NCBI GenBank assembly: GCA_025998675.1
Contig: AP024673.1
Location: 2,736,562 to 2,800,561 of the forward strand
Length of the DNA stretch: 64,000 bases
From: Fimbriimonadales bacterium
Lineage (GTDB): Bacteria > Armatimonadota > Fimbriimonadia > Fimbriimonadales > GBS-DC
Direction of reading: 5' to 3'
In this document: piece after piece, positions 1 through 8,269 of the stretch
How positions within the stretch are numbered: the first letter of the stretch is position 1
How the letters are laid out: each line of letters starts with the position of its first letter
The notes under the pieces: generated by a model
Databases searched by the model: none
What the model was told of the DNA's origin: nothing
The model's input: the letters and a program-made list of their open reading frames with translations, nothing else
Made by a program: the position numbers and the translations under genes

Positions 1-1
1 A

Positions 2-490
2 GACCTGCGCCTGACGAGCCTGCAGCAGATTACCTCGCTGAACCTGCCCGGCTACGCGATTGGGGGCGTGTCGGTCGGCGAGCCGACGGAGGCGATTCGG
101 CAGGTGGTGGCGTTCACCGCCCCGCGCATGCCCACTGACAAGCCGCGCTACCTGATGGGCGTCGGCACACCCGAAGACATCCTGCACGCGGTGCAGCAGG
201 GCGTGGACATGTTCGACTGCGTGTTGCCAACGCGGCTGGCGCGGCATCATGCGGTCTTCACCAGCGCGGGACGCATCAATCTGCGCAACGCCCAGTATCA
301 GGAGCGGGATGAGCCGATAGACCCCACCTGCGACTGCTGGGTGTGCCAGCGCTACAGCCTCGCCTACCTCCATCACCTGTTCCGCGTGGGCGAGCTGCTC
401 GCCTTTCGGCTGGCGACCTATCACAACCTCGCCTTTTATGCGCGGCTGATGGCGCGCATTCGCGCGCAGATAGAGTCGGGCGCGTTGTAA
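2..490 (+). CDS. tgt: queuine tRNA-ribosyltransferase, C-terminal part
   Basis: Exchanges guanine 34 of GUN-anticodon tRNAs for a queuosine precursor. The reading frame is open at the left edge, so only about the last 162 residues are present. Visible are GGVSVGEP, the GVGTPEDILHAVQQGVDMFDCVLPTR segment that is highly conserved in Tgt, and the zinc site CDCWVCQRYSLAYLHHL with three cysteines and the following histidine. The C-terminus has normal length and stops at TAA, whose last bases abut a MITE. The N-terminal half with the first catalytic aspartate lies outside the window. Confidence 0.95.
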   Translation, partial: DLRLTSLQQITSLNLPGYAIGGVSVGEPTEAIRQVVAFTAPRMPTDKPRYLMGVGTPEDILHAVQQGVDMFDCVLPTRLARHHAVFTSAGRINLRNAQYQERDEPIDPTCDCWVCQRYSLAYLHHLFRVGELLAFRLATYHNLAFYARLMARIRAQIESGAL

Positions 491-713
491 TACCAATCCG
501 CGCGTCAAACTTCGTAATTGCCGTGCGTCTACAGCCGGAGCCACGCGCGTTTTGCCCTCACCCCCAGCCCCTCTCCCGCACGGCGGGAGAGGGGAGCCGT
601 GCGTGCGGCGCGCGACGCGCTCTCCCCCTCTCCCAACCCTTTGGGAGAGGGGGACAAAGGGGGTGAGGGCTACAGGCGTCGACGCTTTACGAACTCTGAC
701 CCGCAGATTGGTA
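491..713. mobile_element. MITE-like element with about 27 bp terminal inverted repeats
   Basis: The 230 bases between tgt and the prepilin gene are a non-coding palindromic unit. The left end (491-517) starts TACCAATCCGCGCGTCAAAC. The reverse complement of the right end (687-713) starts TACCAATCTGCGGGTCAGAG, and most of the 27 positions agree. TA is present at both outer ends, as expected of IS630/Tc1-type TA target duplication. The interior holds two G/C-rich hairpins built on CCCCCTCTCCC and GGGAGAGGGG blocks. There is no transposase, so a non-autonomous element is likely. It may also terminate transcripts from either flank. Confidence 0.7.
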
Positions 714-720
714 TAAGCGC

Positions 721-1479
721 TTAGCGAAACCGCCAGATGAGGTTCGCGCCCTGATCCTGCGCCAGAATCGACGCGGCGGAGTAGGCTTTCGCGTGCCCGT
801 CGCCAAAAATCAACACCGCCAGTCCTCGATTATCGCCCGTGGCGAAGTGGCGCGCATAGAGCGGCTTCAGGCGCGAGGGCGGCAGGTGGTTCAGCTCGCG
901 CACCAGGTCGCGGTCAGCCACCAGCGGCGGGCTGAGGCGCGGGTCGCGCGGGTTCGTCTCGCCCACATACGGGTCGAACACATAGCCGCGATATTTCTCG
1001 GCGGTCGGTCCGCTGGCGGTGTCGCCGAACATCGGCGTGCGGGCAGGCTCCTCCATCTGCGCCAGATACACAGGCGTTGCAAACCCCTCCAGCTCCAGCG
1101 GGTCATACGCCGTCGCCGCCGTGTAGCCGATAGACCCCACGCCCCGCTGCGACCAGTCGGTCGGGAAGCCCGCCCGCTGCGCGCTGGGACAGGTGAAAAT
1201 CCCCGTGTCCCGCACATAGGGCTGCACCATCCGCGTCCAGATGCGCTCCGGGATGTTCGTAGGCACGGCGTAGTTAGTAGAAGGCATAAACGCCTCGTCG
1301 TGGTCTTGCAGGTAGCTCTGCACTGCCAGCGCGAGCTGGCGCGCATTCGACAGACACTGCGTTTGCCGCGCCCGTTCACGCGCCTGCGCAAATACTGGAA
1401 ACAGAATCGCCGCCAGAATCGCGATAATCGCGATTACCACCAGCAGCTCGATCAGAGTAAAACCTTTAGAATATCGCAT
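721..1479 (-). CDS. type IV pilin-like / DUF1559-type prepilin protein
   Basis: A 252-residue protein starting MRYSKG, then [18 protein letters not shown]: a class III prepilin leader with the G|F cleavage site, Glu at +5 and a long hydrophobic helix. The following [30 protein letters not shown] stretch is typical of the large paralogous pseudopilin-like families in Armatimonadota and Planctomycetes. The C-terminal part has [26 protein letters not shown], like the DUF1559 family. It is probably processed by a prepilin peptidase and displayed or secreted through a type II or IV pilus-like apparatus. Its exact substrate or role is unknown. Confidence 0.85.
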   Translation of the reverse strand: MRYSKGFTLIELLVVIAIIAILAAILFPVFAQARERARQTQCLSNARQLALAVQSYLQDHDEAFMPSTNYAVPTNIPERIWTRMVQPYVRDTGIFTCPSAQRAGFPTDWSQRGVGSIGYTAATAYDPLELEGFATPVYLAQMEEPARTPMFGDTASGPTAEKYRGYVFDPYVGETNPRDPRLSPPLVADRDLVRELNHLPPSRLKPLYARHFATGDNRGLAVLIFGDGHAKAYSAASILAQDQGANLIWRFR

Positions 1480-1527
1480 CGGGATCTCTCCATTCGGTTA
1501 GAGGGGACACGCGCGGCGGCGTTCCGT

Positions 1528-1860
1528 TCAATCGAAAATGTCGAACAGGTCTTCGAACCAGTCGCGCTTTTTGCGTCGCTTGCGCTTGTGGTGCGGGTCG
1601 TAGTAGTAGTCGTCATCGTCGTCGTAGCGCGGTTGGGGGCGCGCGTGAGGGCGGGGCGTCGGCGCAGGCGCAGGCGGTTCAGGCGCGTAGGCGGGCGGCG
1701 CGCCCCGCTGCAGGCTCTGCGTCTCCTGCGCATGACGCTCGATAATCTTGTCCAGCTCCCCCCGATCGAGCCATACCCCCCGACAGGTCGGGCAATAGTC
1801 GATTTCGATGCCCGCCCGCGTCGCTATCTGCAGGTCGGTACTGCACACAGGGCACTTCAT
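1528..1860 (-). CDS. zinc-finger (TFIIB-type) protein, acidic low-complexity tail
   Basis: About 110 residues starting MKCPVCSTD. It has the CxxC...CxxC arrangement MKCPVC / DYCPTCRGVWLDRGELDKII that defines the small zf-TFIIB family of bacterial zinc-ribbon proteins. A proline-rich linker follows, then a YDDDDDYYYD run and the basic patch KRKRRKKRDW, ending WFEDLFDIFD. I chose the start at MKCPVC. An upstream in-frame ATG would add seven residues, and neither has a clear Shine-Dalgarno sequence. The function is unknown; members are predicted to bind zinc and perhaps nucleic acid. Confidence 0.7.
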   Translation of the reverse strand: MKCPVCSTDLQIATRAGIEIDYCPTCRGVWLDRGELDKIIERHAQETQSLQRGAPPAYAPEPPAPAPTPRPHARPQPRYDDDDDYYYDPHHKRKRRKKRDWFEDLFDIFD

Positions 1861-1925
1861 AACGCCATGAGTGTACCCCAAGACGGCGGGCAGGACTCGC
1901 GCGCGGTTGCCCGAATCGGTCGCCT

Positions 1926-3230
1926 ATGCGCAAGTGGCTGATTGGTTGTGGCGTGCTGTTTGGGATTGCGCTGGTGCTGTGTGTGGGCGCGCTGGTGTGG
2001 GCGTTCATCCCGCCAAAGATAGAGATTCCCCCGCGCCAGTTGCCGCCCAACAACGCGCATCCCGAATATGTCGCGCTGGCGGAGGCGATGCGCGTGCGCC
2101 TCGACAACGATGCACGCTTCAAGCAGATTGAGAACGCCGCTCTGGGTGGGCAGCCGCTTTCCCCCACCGACCGCGCGTATTATCTGCAAACCATCACGCC
2201 TTTCCTGAAACGCTACGAGCAGCTGGTGAACCGCCCATGCGTGGTTTCCACCGAGCGCAGCTACAACGCGATGTTCCCTGAACTGGTGCAGATGCGCCGT
2301 ATCGCCCGCACGGAGGCGTATCTGATGCGTGAGGAATTGCGCCAGCGGCGCTACCGCGACGCGATTCGGCGCGCCGATCGGCTGAGCCGTCTGGCAGACC
2401 AGGTACGCAACGGCGGGCCGCTGATTCACTACCTCGTCGGCGTCTCCATCCACGCCATCGCTCTGGACCCGCTCCGAACCGAGCTGCCCCGCATTCAGGA
2501 GCGCGCCGCGCTCGAAGCCCTGCTGCAGTTCGCGCGCGACCACGAACAACGGCGCACACCGCTCTGGAAATGCATGCAGGAGGAATACTACTTCGGGCTG
2601 AGCAATTACAGGGATATGGCAGAAGGGCGCATCGACTACAGCGAGGTGGTTCCTGACGATTCGGAATCGGGCGGAGAATCTCAGAGGCGCAATCCACTTT
2701 TTACACGCTTTATGGTCAAGACCGCGCTTCCAGAGTACCATCGGTTCATGCAGCGCACGGTCGATGAGCTGAAACTGCCGTTTGCCGAGCGTCCCCGTCG
2801 AACGGCAGAGTCCCTCGAGCGCGAGGTGCGCCACCCGCTGAACGCGATTCTGCTGCCTGTCTTCGCCAGAGCCAGCGATAGGGAGGCGGGCGAGATTGCC
2901 ATGATGCGCTTGATGGGCTGCGTAGCGGCGATACGGTTGCACAAACTGCGCACGGGCAAATACCCCGCGTCGCTGGAGGCGTTGCAACTGGGCGAGATGA
3001 TAAATGACCCGTTCTCAGGCAAGCCGTTCGTGTATAAGACCGACCCGCGCTTCGGGTTCCTGATTTACTCGGTGAGTCGGAACCGAGTCGATGACGGCGG
3101 TGCAACGACCTACATTGACGTAGCCGAAGAGCGCGGCGACATGTCGCCCGTGAAAGTGCCCCTGCCCGATCATCTGAAGGGTACACCCCCTCAAGAGCAA
3201 CCGCTGGTCGCCCCCATCTGGCTGCGATAA
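1926..3230 (+). CDS. membrane-anchored hypothetical protein
   Basis: A 434-residue protein with an N-terminal signal anchor (residues 3-27, WLIGCGVLFGIALVLCVGAL) and a mostly helical extracytoplasmic part. The C-terminal region reads RTGKYPASLEAL, DPFSGKPFVYK and GFLIYSVSRNRVDDGG. That is the motif order seen at the ends of many planctomycete and armatimonad surface proteins that resemble the GspG pseudopilin C-terminus. It starts 65 bp after, and divergently from, the zinc-finger gene. No enzyme motif is recognised. Confidence 0.75.
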   Translation: MRKWLIGCGVLFGIALVLCVGALVWAFIPPKIEIPPRQLPPNNAHPEYVALAEAMRVRLDNDARFKQIENAALGGQPLSPTDRAYYLQTITPFLKRYEQLVNRPCVVSTERSYNAMFPELVQMRRIARTEAYLMREELRQRRYRDAIRRADRLSRLADQVRNGGPLIHYLVGVSIHAIALDPLRTELPRIQERAALEALLQFARDHEQRRTPLWKCMQEEYYFGLSNYRDMAEGRIDYSEVVPDDSESGGESQRRNPLFTRFMVKTALPEYHRFMQRTVDELKLPFAERPRRTAESLEREVRHPLNAILLPVFARASDREAGEIAMMRLMGCVAAIRLHKLRTGKYPASLEALQLGEMINDPFSGKPFVYKTDPRFGFLIYSVSRNRVDDGGATTYIDVAEERGDMSPVKVPLPDHLKGTPPQEQPLVAPIWLR

Positions 3231-3315
3231 CAGAGAACATCAACACACGAATCGCGTCAATTGGTGTGGTATACTGAATCGCCAGTTAGTCAATCTGGCG
3301 CACGGGGATGACAAA

Positions 3316-5208
3316 ATGAGAGCGGTATGGATGCTGGGGTTGCTCAGTGGGCTGGGCGTTCTGAGCTGGAACGCCGCGCCAGTTGTGAACGACCAGAATA
3401 CGGGACGCGCCGTTTCGCTGAAACATCGGGTGCTGACCGAAGCGCCCAAATCGGGCGTGATTAATCGCCGCGTATCCGACATCGAGTTCACTGACCTGCA
3501 GGGACGCGCCTATACGCTCAGTGAGCTGGTGCAGCGCGCCCCCGTCGTGTTCATCTTCACGGCGACGAAGTGCCCCGCCGCGCAGCGGTACACCGTGCGC
3601 ATCAACCAGCTGCACGAAACCTACCGCAAGAAGGGTGTGCAAGTATTCCTGGTCTACCCGAACTACGACGACACGCGCGAGGCGGTGCTGGCGCATAAGC
3701 GCGAGTACGGGCTGAAGCCGCCTGCGGTGCATGACCCCGACGGCGCGCTGGCGCAGGCGCTGGGCGCGACGATGACCCCGCAAGCCGTGCTGGTCGACCG
3801 AAAGATGCTACTGCGCTATCGAGGCGCGATTGACGACAACCGCTACGAGACCCGCGTGCGCGCGCACTACCTGAAAGACGCGCTCGATGCGGTGCTGGCG
3901 AACAAGGTGGTGAAGGTCGCCTCCGCCGAGACCTTCGGCTGCACGATACGGTTCCGCGACGAAGCCGCCGAGAGCGCGCCCATCACCTACGCGAAGCACA
4001 TCGCGCCGATTATGCAGGAGTATTGCCAGCCGTGCCATCGCCCCGGACAGGTCGCGCCCTTCTCGCTGTTGACCTACCGCGACGCCTACACCTGGCGCAA
4101 AGAGATAGCGGCGGTGGTCAAGGCGCGCCAGATGCCCCCGTGGAAGCCCGTGCATGGCTACGGCGAGTTTCAGGGCGAGCGACGCCTGACCGACGAACAG
4201 ATTGCGATGATTCTGCAGTGGGTGGAGACGGGCGCGCCGATGGGCAACCCCAGCGATATGCCCCCGCCCCGACAGTTCAGCAGTGGCTGGGCGCTGGGCG
4301 AGCCGGACATCGTGTTCGAGATGCCCGTTGAGTACGAAATCGCCCCCACCGGCGAAGATGAGTACCGCCATTTTGTGATCCCGACCAACTTCGGCGAAGA
4401 TGTGTTCGTGCGCGCGATTGACATCGAGCCGGGCAACCGCAACACGGTTCACCATGTGATTGTGTATCTGGACACGACGGGCACGGCGCGTCAGCTGGAC
4501 GCCGCCGATCCCAAACCGGGCTACGAGGCGTTCGGCTGGCCCGGGTTTGTGCCGGCGGGGATGCTGGGCGGCTGGGCGCCGGGCATGACCCCCAGCGTGC
4601 TGCCTGAAGGCACAGGCTACCGCCTGCCCAAGGGCGCGGATGTCGTGCTGCAGATTCACTATTACCGCACGGGCAAGCCCGAAAAAGACCGCACGCGCGT
4701 GGGCATCTACCTCGAGAAAAAGCCGAACCCACAGCCCGTAGGCATCGCGTGGATTATCAACCCGATTTTCCGCATCCCCGCAGGCGCGGAGCGGCACGAG
4801 GTGCGCGCGATGTGGATTGCCCCGCGCGATATCGAGGTGGTCGCCATTACGCCCCACATGCACCTGCTGGGACGCGAGATGCGCATCGAGGCGGAGCTGC
4901 CCGACGGCACGAAGCAGACCCTCATCTGGATTAACGACTGGGACTTCAAGTGGCAGGATAACTACCACTACAAGACGCCTGTGAAGCTGCCGCGGGGTAC
5001 GCGCGTCACCGTCTACGCCTACTACGACAACTCCGAGAAGAACCCGAACAACCCGAACAAGCCGCCCAGAGATGTAACCTGGGGCGAGCGCACGCAGGAC
5101 GAGATGTGTCTGGCGTTCCTGCATGTGATTGGCGAGGAGGGCACGGGCTTTCGCGGTGGGCGGCGCGGCGGCGGGGGCGGTTTCTTCCGCCGTAGCGCGA
5201 ATCCGTAA
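3316..5208 (+). CDS. secreted redoxin - cytochrome c-like - copper monooxygenase-like fusion protein
   Basis: A 630-residue exported protein with a hydrophobic N-terminus (about residues 3-20). Residues ~55-190 form an AhpC/TSA-like thioredoxin domain (DIEFTDLQGRAYTLSEL, TPQAVLVDR); its usual CxxC is reduced to TATKCPAA. At ~residues 234-245, EYCQPCHRPG is a CxxCH haem c or P460-type site, followed by MPPWKP. The C-terminal ~300 residues carry NTVHHVIVYLD and ITPHMHLLGREMRI, the paired histidine motifs of the ascorbate-dependent Cu-monooxygenase fold. The tail is a glycine/arginine-rich stretch. A likely function is periplasmic redox chemistry with copper and haem; the substrate is not evident. 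Confidence 0.8.
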   Translation: MRAVWMLGLLSGLGVLSWNAAPVVNDQNTGRAVSLKHRVLTEAPKSGVINRRVSDIEFTDLQGRAYTLSELVQRAPVVFIFTATKCPAAQRYTVRINQLHETYRKKGVQVFLVYPNYDDTREAVLAHKREYGLKPPAVHDPDGALAQALGATMTPQAVLVDRKMLLRYRGAIDDNRYETRVRAHYLKDALDAVLANKVVKVASAETFGCTIRFRDEAAESAPITYAKHIAPIMQEYCQPCHRPGQVAPFSLLTYRDAYTWRKEIAAVVKARQMPPWKPVHGYGEFQGERRLTDEQIAMILQWVETGAPMGNPSDMPPPRQFSSGWALGEPDIVFEMPVEYEIAPTGEDEYRHFVIPTNFGEDVFVRAIDIEPGNRNTVHHVIVYLDTTGTARQLDAADPKPGYEAFGWPGFVPAGMLGGWAPGMTPSVLPEGTGYRLPKGADVVLQIHYYRTGKPEKDRTRVGIYLEKKPNPQPVGIAWIINPIFRIPAGAERHEVRAMWIAPRDIEVVAITPHMHLLGREMRIEAELPDGTKQTLIWINDWDFKWQDNYHYKTPVKLPRGTRVTVYAYYDNSEKNPNNPNKPPRDVTWGERTQDEMCLAFLHVIGEEGTGFRGGRRGGGGGFFRRSANP

Positions 5209-5220
5209 GCGCGTATCGAG

Positions 5221-6237
5221 TTATCCCATCGCCTTGCGGAACAGGATAATCGCGACGACCGCCATCGCCGCCGCGATGCCGTACAGTATCAGCACCGTCT
5301 GGCGCTGGCTCAAGCCGCGCTGCAACAGCTGATGGTGGATGTGCTGCTTGTCGGGTTTGTGAATCGGCTGTCCCTTGAGCAGGCGACGCGCGACTGTCAG
5401 CGCGGCGTCCAGAAACGGCAGCCCGAACACCAGCACGGGGATAACAATCGCGAAGGCGGTCGCCGTCTTGAACGCGCCAATCACGGACAGCCCGCCAAGC
5501 ATAAAGCCCAGAAACTGCGCGCCGCCCGTGCCCATGAAAATCCGCGCGGGGTTGAAGTTGTAGCGCAGGAATCCGCCCGCCGCGCCTGCGATTGCCGCCG
5601 CCGTAATCGCAATCAGCCAGTTCGGGTAGGGCTGGTCGAGCAAATCAGCCGCCTGCAGCGCCATCAGCGCGAGCGCGAACGCCGCGATTGCGCTCACTCC
5701 CGCCGCCAGCCCGTCCAGCCCGTCGATGGTGTCCATCGTCTTGCTGACCACGAATATCCATAGCGCGGTGATGGGAATCGCCCACGCGCCCAGCGGAATC
5801 CAGCGCGCCTCGCTGAACTTACCGCCAATCGGCGCGGCGAAGCCCTCAATCTGCACGCCGAACAGCTGCACCACCAGCCCCGCCAGCAGCAGCGCGCCCA
5901 TCTGCACCAGCGCGGAGAACTGCTTACGGTCGTCCAGCATGCCGACAATCAGCACGCCCGTGCCCACCAGCAGCAAGCCGAGAAACTGGAACGCGCGCCC
6001 CAGAAACACGCTATCGGACGGCGCAAGCAGGTACAACCGCGTCAGCCCCGCCAGCATCCCCACAGCGACGCCAAAGTAGATGGCTAACCCGCCCCAGCGC
6101 GGTATCGGCTCGGTATGCACGCGCCGCGCGTCGGGGATGTCCATCGCGCCCGCCCGAATCGCCAGCCGCCGCACCCACGGGGTCAGCAGGTAGGTCGTCG
6201 CCAGCGCCAGCAGGAACACCGCTGTAATCGTCTTCAT
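5221..6237 (-). CDS. undecaprenyl-phosphate sugar-1-phosphate transferase (MraY/WecA/TagO family)
   Basis: A 338-residue polytopic membrane enzyme of glycosyltransferase family 4. It would transfer a HexNAc-1-phosphate from UDP-sugar to undecaprenyl phosphate, the first membrane step of a cell-surface polymer. Seen: IPRWGGLAIYFG, the catalytic DTIDGLDGLAAG loop, ARIFMGTGGAQFLGF, and the HIHHQLLQRG motif that marks the WecA/TagO subgroup rather than MraY. About ten hydrophobic segments are visible. The ATG overlaps the stop of the upstream dCMP deaminase gene by 4 bp (ATGA), so the two are probably co-translated. Confidence 0.88.
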   Translation of the reverse strand: MKTITAVFLLALATTYLLTPWVRRLAIRAGAMDIPDARRVHTEPIPRWGGLAIYFGVAVGMLAGLTRLYLLAPSDSVFLGRAFQFLGLLLVGTGVLIVGMLDDRKQFSALVQMGALLLAGLVVQLFGVQIEGFAAPIGGKFSEARWIPLGAWAIPITALWIFVVSKTMDTIDGLDGLAAGVSAIAAFALALMALQAADLLDQPYPNWLIAITAAAIAGAAGGFLRYNFNPARIFMGTGGAQFLGFMLGGLSVIGAFKTATAFAIVIPVLVFGLPFLDAALTVARRLLKGQPIHKPDKQHIHHQLLQRGLSQRQTVLILYGIAAAMAVVAIILFRKAMG

Positions 6238-6707
6238 CGCTCTGGCTGGAAGGGGGTCAGGTCAATGGGTAGGACCGCGCCTTTCTCGAAGCGTCCCAGC
6301 GCCACGCCCGCCTCCGCGAACAGCTCCAGCGCGAACGGGTCGGGATAGTCGCCCTCGAACACCACGCGCTGGATGCCCGCGTTGATAATCATCTTTGCGC
6401 AGTGATTGCACGGCTGGCAGGTCACATAAATCGTTGCGCCGCGCGTGGAGACCCCGTTCAGCGCAGCTTGCAGGATCGCGTTCTGCTCTGCGTGCAGGGC
6501 GCGGATGCAGTGCCCCGCCACGATGTGGCAGCCCACCTCCGTGCAGTGCGCCAGTCCGCTGGGCGCGCCGTTGTAGCCCGTCGCCAGTATCCGCCGCTCC
6601 AGCACAATCACCGCGCCGACGCTCCGCCGCGGACAGGTCGCCCGCGTCGCCACCATGTGCGCAATCTGCATAAAATATTCGTCCCAGCTGGGTCGCTCCA
6701 CAGTCAA
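6234..6707 (-). CDS. comEB: dCMP deaminase (ComEB-type)
   Basis: A 157-residue zinc deaminase that converts dCMP to dUMP for dTTP synthesis. Signature motifs are the zinc/catalytic LHAEQNAI and CQPCNHCAKMI, plus the substrate segment ATGYNGAPSGLAHC typical of dCMP deaminases. An extra pair of cysteines and histidines (HCTEVGCHIVAGHC) forms the second zinc-binding loop known in this family. It is the upstream partner of the sugar-phosphate transferase gene. tdk at about 54.6 kb would serve the same dTTP pool. Confidence 0.92.
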   Translation of the reverse strand: MTVERPSWDEYFMQIAHMVATRATCPRRSVGAVIVLERRILATGYNGAPSGLAHCTEVGCHIVAGHCIRALHAEQNAILQAALNGVSTRGATIYVTCQPCNHCAKMIINAGIQRVVFEGDYPDPFALELFAEAGVALGRFEKGAVLPIDLTPFQPER

Positions 6708-6753
6708 GAGGATACCCCACCCCCGCGCTTCGCGGTATAATCCTGCTTATCTG

Positions 6754-6920
6754 AGTGCCTTTGCGAGAGGGTTGCGCCATGTGAGCAACGCGACGCCTGT
6801 GTGGAGTGCGGAAGCGGAGCTTCCGCATGCTGAAACTGGCGCTTCAGCACTCCATAGTGCCTGTATACCCTGAACACTTCCTGGCGCCAGAGAGCGGCTG
6901 ACCTATGATGCAATGGCACT
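6754..6920 (-). repeat. dispersed palindromic element, copy 1 (MITE/REP-like)
   Basis: A non-coding unit of 167 bp bounded by inverted ends AGTGCCTTTGC (6754-6764) and GCAATGGCACT (6910-6920). The core (about 6801-6855) is a double hairpin: TGGAGTGCGGAAGCGGAGC, a second stem built on CTGAA/TTCAG, and then CACTCCA. A second copy lies inverted at 18598-18765. It sits directly upstream of the 6943 gene and therefore supplies its 5' flank. Confidence 0.7.
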
Positions 6921-6942
6921 TAAGCAGCAAGGAGGCAACGGC

Positions 6943-7284
6943 ATGCGAGTGTACCAGACGCTGATACTGATTGCGATTGTCGCGCTGTTCGGGTTTCTGA
7001 GCGGGGTGGCGCTGATGGAGGCGCGCGAGGCGCAGCGTCGCCCGCGCATCGCCGAGAGCGTCGACGCCCGCCGATTCCGCCTGTTCGATCAGGAGGGCAA
7101 CCTGCGCGCCGAGCTGGGGATGCCCTTCGGCGAGCCGGCGCTGTTTTTGTACGACGCGAAGGGCAAGCCTCGCGCGTGGATTCTGCTGGATCGCGAGGGC
7201 AACGCGCGGATGATGTTCGTCGACGGGAACGACCAGACCCAGTGGACTGCGCCGCCTATCAACGCGCCCCAACCCCAGCCGTGA
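6943..7284 (+). CDS. small membrane-anchored hypothetical protein
   Basis: A 113-residue protein. The start at MRVYQT is chosen because AAGGAGG lies nine bases upstream. It has one N-terminal membrane helix (LILIAIVALFGFLSGVALM). The rest has three short repeats of the form RLFDQEGNLRAELGM, FLYDAKGKPRAWILL and LDREGNARMMFVD, which look like beta-hairpin blade repeats. Its stop overlaps the acpS start (GTGA), so it heads the acpS-purN operon. The function is not recognised. Confidence 0.7.
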   Translation: MRVYQTLILIAIVALFGFLSGVALMEAREAQRRPRIAESVDARRFRLFDQEGNLRAELGMPFGEPALFLYDAKGKPRAWILLDREGNARMMFVDGNDQTQWTAPPINAPQPQP

Positions 7285-7643
7285 TTCGAGGCGTCGGTGT
7301 GGATATGGTGGAGATTGCGCGGATTGCGCAGGTGTGCGCCCGTCAGCCGCGTTTTGTGGAGCGCATCCTCACGCCCGCCGAGCGCGCCTACTGCCAGAGC
7401 CACCGCTCGAACCCCGCCCAGCACATTGCAGGCAGGTGGTGTGCAAAGGAAGCCATCGCTAAAGCCGTCGGGCGACCCCTGCGCTGGCAGGAGGTGGAGA
7501 TTCTGCCCGACGCGCACGGCAAGCCCGTCGTTCACCTGCACGGCGCAAGCGCACAGGCGGTTGGCGAGGGGCAACTGCTGGTGAGCATCACGCACACGCG
7601 CACGCTCGCGCATGCCGTCGCACTCTGGGTGGTGAACCCATGA
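7281..7643 (+). CDS. acpS: holo-[acyl-carrier-protein] synthase
   Basis: Transfers 4'-phosphopantetheine from CoA to acyl carrier protein. The 120-residue length matches the family. The start is GTG at 7281, overlapping the preceding TGA. Motifs: MIRGVGVDMVEIARI with the magnesium-binding Asp, RILTPAE, AGRWCAKEAIAKAVG with the second metal ligand Glu, and SITHTRTLAHAVAL. It overlaps purN by 4 bp (ATGA), so translational coupling is likely. Confidence 0.93.
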   Translation: MIRGVGVDMVEIARIAQVCARQPRFVERILTPAERAYCQSHRSNPAQHIAGRWCAKEAIAKAVGRPLRWQEVEILPDAHGKPVVHLHGASAQAVGEGQLLVSITHTRTLAHAVALWVVNP

Positions 7644-8269
7644 GCCGAATCGCGATTCTGGTGTCGGGTCCCTCGCGCGGAAGCAACATGCAGGCGATTA
7701 TTGAAGCGTGCCGCGACGAGCGCATTCCCGACAGCGCGGTGGTCGCCGTGATTGCCTCGCGCGACGACGCGCCCGCCCTGCAGACAGCGCACGCGCTGGG
7801 CGTCTCAACCGCCGTCGTGAACCCGCGCGAATTCCCCGAAGCCGACATGTACGGCGACGCGCTGCTGTGGGTCTTGCAGAAGGCGCAACCCGACCTGATT
7901 TGCCTGGCGGGCTATATGCGCCTGTTGCCTGCGCAGGTGGTGGAGGCGTTCCCCATGCGCATTATGAACATCCATCCCGCGCTGCTACCCCTGTTCGGCG
8001 GCAGGGGGATGTACGGGCTGAAGGTACATCAGGCGGTGCTGGAAAGCGGGATGAAGGTGACGGGCTGCACGGTGCATTTCGTGGACGAGCAGTACGACAC
8101 GGGTCCGATTATCCTGCAGCGGTGCGTTCCCGTTGAGGACGCTGACACGCCTGAAACGCTGGCGGCGCGCCTGTTGCCCATAGAGCATGCGACCTACATC
8201 GAAGCGATACGGCTGTTCGTGCAGGGCAGGCTGCGCGTGGAGGGCAGGCGCGTCAGAGTGAGCGAATGA
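7640..8269 (+). CDS. purN: phosphoribosylglycinamide formyltransferase
   Basis: Purine synthesis step 3: transfers formyl from 10-formyl-THF to GAR. It has 209 residues, the normal length. Visible are the N-terminal SGPSRGSNMQAII (usual SGxGSNLQAI), LAGYMRLLPAQVV, the catalytic MNIHPALLPLF with Asn and His, VTGCTVHFVDEQYDTGPII with the catalytic Asp, and VPVEDADTPETLAARLLPIEH. The SGPS variant and the three residues between MNIHPALLPLFGGRGMYGL differ slightly from the textbook form but keep the active site. The 3' end overlaps the convergent DUF1080 gene by 17 bp. Confidence 0.93.
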   Translation: MSRIAILVSGPSRGSNMQAIIEACRDERIPDSAVVAVIASRDDAPALQTAHALGVSTAVVNPREFPEADMYGDALLWVLQKAQPDLICLAGYMRLLPAQVVEAFPMRIMNIHPALLPLFGGRGMYGLKVHQAVLESGMKVTGCTVHFVDEQYDTGPIILQRCVPVEDADTPETLAARLLPIEHATYIEAIRLFVQGRLRVEGRRVRVSE

